A stretch of 8,815 bases of DNA from JBBDXI01 sp040902425 (GTDB lineage: Bacteria; Planctomycetota; Phycisphaerae; Phycisphaerales; UBA1924): assembly GCA_040902425.1 (NCBI GenBank), contig JBBDXI010000006.1, forward strand, positions 1 to 8,815, in the 5' to 3' direction. Position 1 is the first letter of the stretch, and every line of letters begins with the position of its first letter. The notes under the pieces were generated by a model. It saw only the letters and a program-made list of their open reading frames with translations, ran no database searches and was not told the DNA's origin. Shown one piece after another: positions 1-5,259 of the stretch. The position numbers and the translations under genes are program-made.

Positions 1-1818
1 CGCGAGGCCGCCGAGCGCGCCGGGCTCATGGCCGACCTCTTCCTCAACGGCGACGATGTCGAGTGGTGCTGCCGCATCCGCCGGCGCACCGGCCAGCGCA
101 TCGGCATCGCCACCGCCTCCCGCGCCCGCCACCCCCGCCCCGACCGCATGCGCACCGGCGCCCGCTACTACGCCGCCCGCAACGCCTTCCCCGCCATCGC
201 CGCCGCCGAGGGCGGCCGGCCCCCGCGCCGCCTCCTCTTCCGCCGCGCCCTGCGCGAGACCGGACGCGCCCTCGCCATGACCATGCTCGGGCGCGACGAC
301 CTCGCCGCCCTCCACCTCCGCGGCCTCAGGGACGCCACCGCCGGCGTGCGAGGCCCCGCGCCCGGGGGCCTCGCCTTCGAGCCCTTCGCGCCGCCCGAGG
401 GCCTCCCCCGCGCTGTCCGCGACCTGCTCTTCGAGGGCGTCGCCCGGCGCGGGCGCATCGCCATCCGCGCCGGCACGCTCCCCGATGAGGCCCCCCTGCG
501 CAAGGCGCTCCACGACGCCTGCGTGGACCCGGTCAGCGCCCCCAGCGAGCGCCAGGCCTACCGAAGGCCCGGCCCCGCCGCCTGCGCCCGGCGCATCCTC
601 GCGCGCCTCGCCCGCGGCCCGGGCTACGGCCTCGCCATCGTCCCCGCCCGCGGCTACCCCGAGGACTGGCTCTTCGCCCGCGTCATCGTCAGCGTCGCCC
701 CCGAGGGCTTCGCCATCCGCCGCCTCAACCGCGCCGAGCGGGCCGGGAGGCTCATCCGCGTGATGGCCGCGGGGCTCTTCGCCGCCGCCCGCCTCGCCAT
801 CCGCGGCGTGCCCGCCCCCGAGGAGGACCAGCCGGCGCCGGGCCCCGAGCCGAACTCACGTTCCTCTTCCGGCGCCACCGCCCCCGCGCTCCCCCGCCCG
901 ACCGTCTCCGCCGTCATCCTCAGCTACAACCGCTTCCCCGCCCTGGAGAAGACCGTCGAGCGCCTCCTCGCCAACCCCGACCTCGCCGGCGCTGAGATCA
1001 TCGTCGCCGACAACGCCTCCACCGACGGCACCCCGGAGAAGTTCCACCGCCGCTTCCGCGACCTCCGCCTCATCGACATGGGCGAGAACATCGGCGTCGC
1101 CGCCTTCAACCACGCCGTCGCCCGCACCACCGGCGAGACGATCCTGATCCTCGACGACGACGCCTGGCCCGACGACGGCGCCCTCGGCCATGCCCTGGAC
1201 CTCCTCGCCGCGCGCCCGCCCATCGCCGCCGTCGCCCTCCACCCCCGCCACCCGCAGACCCGCGCCAGCGAGTGGGCCTTCATCGACCCCCGGGCCGCGC
1301 AACCCGACGACCGCTTCCCCTTCATGGGCTGCGGCAACCTCATCCGGCGGGATGCCTGGGACCGCGCCGGCGGCTACGAGGAAGCCTTCTTCCTCTACCG
1401 CAACGATGTAGACCTCGCCCTCACGCTCCTCCGCGCCGGGCACGGCGTCCACTTCAACCCCGCCTGGACCGTCTGGCACGATTCCCCCGCCGCCCGACGC
1501 AAGAGCCCCCGCTGGTTCGAGCTCGCCACCCGCAACTGGGTCTGGGTCTGCCGGCGCCACGGGGCGGGGGGGCGCCGCCGGTGGCTCATCCTGGGCATCC
1601 TCGGCGGCTGGGCCTGGGCCCACCGCCTCGCCGGCCTCAGCCCCCGCGCCCACTGGCGAACCCTCTGGGGCGCCATCGACGGCCTCTGGAACGACCCGCC
1701 CCCGCCCCCGCAGGTTCCGGGAACGCGGTCACGAGGCGGCGGGCCCTTGGAGCGCCTCATGCGCTACCGGCTGCGCCGCCTGGGCAAGCCCCACGTCCGG
1801 GAACCGCGCCCGGATTGA
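1..1818 (+). CDS. Two-module GT2 glycosyltransferase, 5' end outside the window
   Basis: The frame is open from base 1, and residues 14-24 of the visible part (FLNGDDVEW...) match the late acceptor-side motif of a GT2 domain, so the gene begins upstream and the ATG at 28 is internal. A first GT2 domain ends near residue 110 with a YYAARN stretch typical of rhamnosyltransferase-like tails. Residues about 125-285 form a middle region I do not recognise, followed by a Ser/Pro/Ala-rich linker. A complete second GT2 domain starts near residue 300: VSAVILSYNR, DNAST at 337, the metal-binding DDD at 385-387, GCGNLIRRDAW, and FFLYRNDVDL with N468, D469 and D471. It should transfer sugars from nucleotide sugars to a lipid-linked or surface polysaccharide at the cytoplasmic face of the membrane. 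The basic C-terminus ends at TGA 1816-1818. Family assignment is firm; donor and acceptor cannot be told from sequence. Confidence 0.88.
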   Translation, partial: REAAERAGLMADLFLNGDDVEWCCRIRRRTGQRIGIATASRARHPRPDRMRTGARYYAARNAFPAIAAAEGGRPPRRLLFRRALRETGRALAMTMLGRDDLAALHLRGLRDATAGVRGPAPGGLAFEPFAPPEGLPRAVRDLLFEGVARRGRIAIRAGTLPDEAPLRKALHDACVDPVSAPSERQAYRRPGPAACARRILARLARGPGYGLAIVPARGYPEDWLFARVIVSVAPEGFAIRRLNRAERAGRLIRVMAAGLFAAARLAIRGVPAPEEDQPAPGPEPNSRSSSGATAPALPRPTVSAVILSYNRFPALEKTVERLLANPDLAGAEIIVADNASTDGTPEKFHRRFRDLRLIDMGENIGVAAFNHAVARTTGETILILDDDAWPDDGALGHALDLLAARPPIAAVALHPRHPQTRASEWAFIDPRAAQPDDRFPFMGCGNLIRRDAWDRAGGYEEAFFLYRNDVDLALTLLRAGHGVHFNPAWTVWHDSPAARRKSPRWFELATRNWVWVCRRHGAGGRRRWLILGILGGWAWAHRLAGLSPRAHWRTLWGAIDGLWNDPPPPPQVPGTRSRGGGPLERLMRYRLRRLGKPHVREPRPD

Positions 1819-2564
1819 TGGAGCCCCCGCCCCATCCCGCCGATGCGCTCAACATGCTACCCCGACTCCCCGGCATGCTCGTCTCCCTCATCGCCGTCCT
1901 CGTGCTCTGCGCCTGGGGCGCGCTGCTCTTCCCCGCCATCGGGGCCGAGCCCGCCGCCATCACCATGGCCGAGTTCTGCTTCGCGTCCATCGCCCAGTTC
2001 GACCACACCAGCCCCGTGCACCCGCTCATCGCCCTCTCCCTGGGCGCCGCCGTCCTCGCCTTCATCGTCGCCCCGGACCAGCGGTCCTTCGGCTGCCTCC
2101 TGGTCGTCCTCATCCTCGTCACCTTCAGCTTCTGGTTCCACCCCGACGAGCGGGTCCGCGCCGCCAACATGAGCACCGCCCGGTCCGGCGTCATCATCGG
2201 CCTGGTCCTCAGCCTCCTGCTCGCCCTCTCCGGCCCCATGACCACCGGCCTCCGCGGCCCGCTCTGGTGGCTGCTCATCGGCGGCGCCGTCTTCGGCCTC
2301 TTCTCCCTCTACACCCTCCGCCTCCACGAGCGCGCCGGCAACGTCGGCGAGCTGGGCTTCCCCATGGCCTTCGCCAGCTACGGCTCCGCCCGCGCGACGC
2401 TCTCCCTCACCATGATGGGCGCCAACGCCGCCGTCTGGGGCGTCGGCCTCGCCCTCCTCTCCGTCGTCTTCGGCAGCCTCGCCCCCCGGCGCGAGGCGCT
2501 GCTCGTCTCCAAGGACGCCATGCCCAAGGCCCCCAAGAGCCAGACCGGCCGCCTCACCTGGTGA
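1818..2564 (+). CDS. Six-helix membrane protein of unknown function
   Basis: This is a 248-residue protein that I do not recognise. Six hydrophobic stretches are visible at about residues 20-38, 69-85, 91-107, 124-141, 148-166 and 202-221, separated by short loops with charged residues, and a hydrophilic 27-residue tail follows. The chosen ATG (1818-1820) overlaps the stop of the glycosyltransferase gene as TGATG, which suggests translational coupling; there is no clear Shine-Dalgarno sequence. A later ATG at 1854 (MLPRLPGM) is an alternative. The frame stays open back to about 1272, but that part is antisense-like, Pro/Arg-rich shadow sequence inside the previous gene. Coupling to a glycosyltransferase hints at a role in envelope or polysaccharide synthesis, but that is inference only. 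The 3' end overlaps the convergent cysteine-cluster gene by 11 bp. Confidence 0.75.
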   Translation: MEPPPHPADALNMLPRLPGMLVSLIAVLVLCAWGALLFPAIGAEPAAITMAEFCFASIAQFDHTSPVHPLIALSLGAAVLAFIVAPDQRSFGCLLVVLILVTFSFWFHPDERVRAANMSTARSGVIIGLVLSLLLALSGPMTTGLRGPLWWLLIGGAVFGLFSLYTLRLHERAGNVGELGFPMAFASYGSARATLSLTMMGANAAVWGVGLALLSVVFGSLAPRREALLVSKDAMPKAPKSQTGRLTW

Positions 2565-3075
2565 ACGACGCCAGCACGCCCCACCACTCGCCGTAGCGGT
2601 ACTCCACCCCGAACTCCTCGTGGATCCCCCGGATGCGCCCCAGCAGCCGCTCCGTCAGCGCCTGCTGCCACTCCTGCGCGGTCGGGTCGCAGTAGTACGT
2701 CCGGCACGCCAGCGGCTTGATCTCGTGCACCGTGCACAGCGTGCCCTGAAGGAACGGGCACATCCCCGCGCCCTGGGCCCCCGCGAGCGTGGCCGCGCTG
2801 AGAACCGGCAGCGACAGCGCCCCCCGCGCCCCGCCGGGGGCTGACCCCGCCCGGTCCCGCCGGCCCGCCCGCGACACCGTGTACGCCGCCTCCAGCCCCG
2901 TCACGTACAGCCGGTGCCCGTACGCCTCGAAGTGGCAGCACCGCCCCGAGGCCACGCACACCGGCTTCCGCGCCTCGATCTCCGCCGCAGCCTCCGCGTA
3001 CACCGCCTCCAGCGCCCCCGCGATCCGCGGGTCGGCGACGGCCGCCAGCCACGCCTGGGCGAGCCCGGGCGACAT
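2554..3075 (-). CDS. YkgJ-type cysteine-cluster protein
   Basis: The 173-residue protein has the cysteine pattern of the YkgJ family (COG0727, putative zinc- or iron-chelating domain): C40, C46 and C47 in CVASGRCCHFE, then C106 in CPFL, C114 in LCTVHEIKPLAC, C124 and C129 in CRTYYC. The block CPFLxGxLCxVHEIKPLACRxYxC is the family signature and probably binds a metal or Fe-S cluster; the biochemical role of the family is not established. An Ala/Gly/Arg-rich stretch (about residues 68-104) separates the two cysteine groups and looks like a loop insertion. No signal peptide or membrane helix is seen, so it is likely cytoplasmic. It starts 22 bp after the AsmA-like gene and probably shares its transcript. 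No strong ribosome-binding site precedes the ATG at 3075. The last 11 bp overlap the oppositely oriented membrane-protein gene. Confidence 0.85.
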   Translation of the reverse strand: MSPGLAQAWLAAVADPRIAGALEAVYAEAAAEIEARKPVCVASGRCCHFEAYGHRLYVTGLEAAYTVSRAGRRDRAGSAPGGARGALSLPVLSAATLAGAQGAGMCPFLQGTLCTVHEIKPLACRTYYCDPTAQEWQQALTERLLGRIRGIHEEFGVEYRYGEWWGVLASFTR

Positions 3076-3097
3076 CAGCAGGTTCCGCCGGAGAGGC

Positions 3098-4030
3098 TCA
3101 CTTCTTCTCGTCCTTCTTCCCCGGCAGGATCCCCTTCAGCCCCTCCCCCAGTTTGTCCGCCTGCTTCTGCAGTTCCTCTCCCGCCTTCTTCCCCAGGTCG
3201 TCACCCAGCGGCCCGGCCCGCTTCGCCAGGTCCTGCACCGCCGTCGTCGCCTGCGCCGCCACCTGCTTGCCCAGGCCCCCCGCCATGTCCCCCAGGTTCG
3301 CCAGGTGCCCCCTCAGGTCCGCCGTGAACTCCGCGGGTAGCCCGCCGTTCTCGACCGCCGCGGCCATCACGGCCTGCACGATCAGGCCCGCCAGCTCGCT
3401 GATCGTCACCCCCGACCCCGCGACGCCCTCGCCGGTCTGGCCGACATCCGTCAGCCTGATCTCGGGGATGGGCACGTTCACCCTCGTCGCCCGCCCCATC
3501 GCCCCCGGGCCGCCGATCAGGTCCGCGTGCACGTTGACGTTGCGGATCGTCAGCGTCCCGATGATCAGCTTCTTCTGCCCCTCCTTGGGCGCCGGCGGGG
3601 CGGGCTCGCCGGGCTTGCCGCCCGTGAGCTTCTCCAGGTTCCCCATGATCACGTCGTAGTTGGCCTTGCCGTCCATCTTCTCCAGGGCGACGTCGATGTC
3701 CGAGAGCGTCAGCTCCGGCACGCGGATCACATCCCCCCGCAGCGAGCTGAGCTGCACCGCCACCTTCCCCTCGCCCAGGGTCAGGAAGTGGTCGCTGGGG
3801 AACCCCGGGGCGTTGCCCACGTGCAGCGCGTTCAGCTGCATCGTCCCGCCCAGGAGCCCGATGTCCACATCCTTCAGCGTGGTCGGCACGCCCAGCGCGT
3901 ACGTCCCGCCCTTCTCGACGCCCTGCCGGGCGATCGAGTTCAGCTGCAGGACCAGGACGACCACCAGCCCGATCACCAGCAGCACGACGACGCCCGCGAG
4001 TCCCAGGACGATCTTGACCAGCTTCCTCAT
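3098..4030 (-). CDS. AsmA-like membrane-anchored protein
   Basis: The 310-residue protein begins MRKLVKIVLG and has one strong N-terminal transmembrane helix (about 8-30), an uncleaved anchor with the rest in the periplasm. Residues 35-170 resemble AsmA/DUF748-type proteins: a short helix (IARQGVEKGGTYALG), then beta-rich segments such as VPTTLKDVDIGLLGGTMQL, VRVPELTLSDIDVALEK-like text and LIIGTLTIRNVNVHADL. A Pro/Lys linker lies near 140-152. The C-terminal third (about 245-310) is a run of amphipathic, Lys/Gly-rich helices ending KKDEKK. AsmA relatives act in envelope lipid homeostasis or transport; this one is much shorter than full AsmA and its job is unknown. The start at 4030 is preferred over an upstream ATG at 4072 because GGAGGTG (4035-4041) sits 4 bases before it and the hydrophobic anchor follows at once. 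The YkgJ gene follows 22 bp downstream. Confidence 0.8.
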   Translation of the reverse strand: MRKLVKIVLGLAGVVVLLVIGLVVVLVLQLNSIARQGVEKGGTYALGVPTTLKDVDIGLLGGTMQLNALHVGNAPGFPSDHFLTLGEGKVAVQLSSLRGDVIRVPELTLSDIDVALEKMDGKANYDVIMGNLEKLTGGKPGEPAPPAPKEGQKKLIIGTLTIRNVNVHADLIGGPGAMGRATRVNVPIPEIRLTDVGQTGEGVAGSGVTISELAGLIVQAVMAAAVENGGLPAEFTADLRGHLANLGDMAGGLGKQVAAQATTAVQDLAKRAGPLGDDLGKKAGEELQKQADKLGEGLKGILPGKKDEKK

Positions 4031-4034
4031 CGCG

Positions 4035-4041
4035 CACCTCC
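4035..4041 (-). promoter_or_regulatory. Shine-Dalgarno of the AsmA-like gene
   Basis: On the minus strand GGAGGTG lies 4 bases upstream of the ATG at 4030. It is a near-perfect anti-SD match and decides the start against the ATG at 4072. Confidence 0.75.
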
Positions 4042-4109
4042 GGCCGGGTCGGCTGCAAAACAGTAGCCGCACCGCCGCCGGACCCGCGCGCCGCCGTTCA
4101 AACCCCCGC

Positions 4110-4496
4110 TCAGCCCTTCATCATCGACTGGTAGAGCATGTGCGCGTTGCCGTCGGGGTCGAAGAACGTCGCCAGCTTCACCATCCCCTCGATCTCCTGC
4201 GTGGCGCCGTCGAAACGGACGCTCTTGGCCTCCATCATCGAGCGGGCCTTGCCGATGTCCTTCACCCCCCAGGTCGGCACCGGGCCCGCGCCCGTCTTGG
4301 GGGCTTCCACCTCCGACAGGCCGATGTTCACCTTCCCCCCGTCCACCTCGGTGGCCATCTCGCACCAGCCGATCTCGGCCACGTCGTAGAGCAGGTTGAA
4401 CCCCAGCACATCGCCGTACCACTGCTGCGACTTCTTCCGGTCCTTCACCTGCAGGGAGATCGTCAGGCCGCCGTCGTAGTTCAGGGGGGACGCCAT
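4110..4496 (-). CDS. VOC-family (glyoxalase/bleomycin-resistance fold) protein
   Basis: The 128-residue length is typical for a single-chain VOC protein made of two beta-alpha-beta-beta-beta modules. Recognisable parts are LTISLQVKDRKKSQQWYGDVLGF (residues 11-33, first strand and helix), VPTWGVKDIGKARSMM (start of the second module) and FFDPDGNAHMLY (112-122), the family's terminal signature. The usual metal ligands are only partly kept: Q16 stands at the first ligand position, but the Glu expected four residues after the Gly of DPDG is M120. It may therefore not be a glyoxalase I, and binding or another VOC reaction is possible. GGAG at 4504-4507 lies 7 bases before the ATG, fixing the start at 4496. 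It is transcribed away from the HxlR-type regulator across a shared promoter region, which suggests control by that regulator. The AsmA-like gene follows after 79 bp. Confidence 0.88.
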   Translation of the reverse strand: MASPLNYDGGLTISLQVKDRKKSQQWYGDVLGFNLLYDVAEIGWCEMATEVDGGKVNIGLSEVEAPKTGAGPVPTWGVKDIGKARSMMEAKSVRFDGATQEIEGMVKLATFFDPDGNAHMLYQSMMKG

Positions 4497-4503
4497 CGCT
4501 TCG

Positions 4504-4507
4504 CTCC
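4504..4507 (-). promoter_or_regulatory. Shine-Dalgarno of the VOC gene
   Basis: GGAG on the minus strand, preceded by a run of A, lies 7 bases before the ATG at 4496. Confidence 0.6.
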
Positions 4508-4576
4508 TTTTTCCCGCTCCGCTTCGCGCCAGAGTGTCTCAGCTTCTGCCCGGAACGCAAGCCCGCCGCGCGGGCC

Positions 4577-4605
4577 TTGTGTGCTGAAAGTATAGTTGCT
4601 ATATT
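4577..4605 (+). promoter_or_regulatory. Predicted sigma70-type promoter of the HxlR-type gene
   Basis: TTGTGT (4577-4582) and TATATT (4600-4605) are separated by exactly 17 bp, close to the TTGACA-17-TATAAT consensus, in an AT-rich island within very GC-rich DNA. Transcription would begin near 4612 and give a leader of about 60 bases containing the CACAGGCG hairpin. The -10 overlaps the palindrome at 4591-4603. Confidence 0.6.
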
Positions 4606-4615
4606 CCTGTGTCAA
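4589..4615 (-). promoter_or_regulatory. Predicted promoter of the VOC gene
   Basis: On the minus strand a perfect TTGACA (4615-4610) is followed after 15 bp by TATACT (4594-4589). The spacer is 2 bp short of optimal, so the promoter may need help or be weak. It faces and overlaps the plus-strand promoter, so one RNA polymerase would block the other. Expected start is near 4582, leaving a leader of about 85 bases before the VOC ATG. Confidence 0.5.
4591..4603. promoter_or_regulatory. Candidate operator palindrome TATAG-TTG-CTATA
   Basis: A perfect 5-bp inverted repeat with a 3-bp centre overlaps the -10 hexamers of both divergent promoters. Position, symmetry and the adjacent HxlR-type gene make it the best candidate binding site for that regulator. 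No footprint or conserved-motif comparison is available here. Confidence 0.5.
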
Positions 4616-4632
4616 CCCCCTCTCTTCAGTGG

Positions 4633-4651
4633 CACAGGCGTCCCGCCTGTG
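4633..4651. repeat. Interspersed mini-palindrome, copy 1 (CACAGGCG-TCC-CGCCTGTG)
   Basis: A perfect 8-bp inverted repeat with a TCC loop lies in the leader of the HxlR-type gene, 22 bases before the proposed ATG. The core CAGGCGTCCCGCCTG recurs at 6255-6269 inside der. From memory, this kind of element is dispersed in many planctomycete and verrucomicrobial genomes. A stable RNA hairpin here could lower translation of the regulator. Confidence 0.75.
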
Positions 4652-4673
4652 GTGTGGGGGGCGACCCGCACGG

Positions 4674-5222
4674 ATGCCCATGGACCCCCTCGCCACGCTC
4701 ATCGCCCTCGGCCGCCGCCGCTGGGCGCTCCCCGCCCTCGCCGAGCTCCACCGCGCCGGCGGCCTCAAGTTCATCACCCTCGTCAACTCGCTCGGCGCCA
4801 GCCGCCCCGCCGCCCGCGAGGCCCTCGACCACCTCATCGCCCTCGGCCTGGCCACCCCCAACCCCGGCTACGGCCACCCCCTCCGCCCCGAGTACATCCT
4901 CACGCCCCGCGGCCGCGCCCTCGGCCCCGCCTGCATCGCCCTCCACGACCTCGCCCGCCGGCTCGGCCTGGCCGAGGTGCTCCGCCGCCGCTGGTCGCTG
5001 GCCGTCCTCGCGGCCATCCGCGCCGGGCGCCGCCGGTTCAGCGAGCTCAAGGCCTACACCCCGACGCTCACCGACCGCGCCCTGGCCCTCGCCCTGAAGG
5101 ACCTGCTGGCCGCCGGCCTCATCGCCCGCCGGCTCATCGACGGCGCCCCGCCGAGCGCGGCCTACCAGCCGACGCGCCGGGCGACGCCGTTGCTCGCCGC
5201 CATCGGCAACCTCAGTTCGTGA
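4674..5222 (+). CDS. HxlR-type regulator with two fused winged-helix domains
   Basis: The 182-residue protein is a transcriptional regulator built from two HxlR-like (MarR-like DUF24) winged-helix modules, whereas standard HxlR proteins have one (about 110 residues) and dimerise. Module 1 (about 10-87) has RRRW at 14-17, a helix-turn-helix ending ALDHLIALGL (50-59) and the wing RPEYILTPRGRAL. Module 2 (about 100-177) repeats these about 90 residues on: RRRW at 104-107, ALKDLLAAGL (140-149) and AAYQPTRRA. It lacks the N-terminal redox cysteine of YodB/HypR-type members; its only cysteine is C87, between modules. It probably binds the palindrome at 4591-4603 and controls itself and the divergent VOC gene. 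The start could be ATG 4674 or 4680; a G6 run at 4656-4661 is a weak ribosome-binding site favouring 4674. An in-frame ATG at 4596 would translate the promoter and repeat and is rejected. Confidence 0.85.
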   Translation: MPMDPLATLIALGRRRWALPALAELHRAGGLKFITLVNSLGASRPAAREALDHLIALGLATPNPGYGHPLRPEYILTPRGRALGPACIALHDLARRLGLAEVLRRRWSLAVLAAIRAGRRRFSELKAYTPTLTDRALALALKDLLAAGLIARRLIDGAPPSAAYQPTRRATPLLAAIGNLSS

Positions 5223-5259
5223 GGAGTAGCGGCACTCATTCCCGGCGCCTCTACTCCTC
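5221..5259. terminator. Inverted repeat between convergent genes, possible bidirectional terminator
   Basis: GAGGAGTAG (5221-5229) and CTACTCCTC (5251-5259) are perfect 9-bp inverted arms around a 21-base loop. They cover the 28-bp space between the converging HxlR-type and der genes and include both stop codons. There is no T-run on either side, so intrinsic termination would be atypical; the right arm is also der coding sequence (Glu-rich end), so chance cannot be excluded. Confidence 0.35.

Noticed and set aside
856..1653. A 265-codon minus-strand frame opposite the glycosyltransferase
   Set aside because: It is Gly/Val/Glu-rich shadow sequence opposite conserved GT2 motifs.
4596..4673. 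N-terminal extension of the HxlR-type protein to an ATG at 4596
   Set aside because: That start lies inside the promoter and palindrome and would translate the interspersed repeat; family similarity begins only after 4680.
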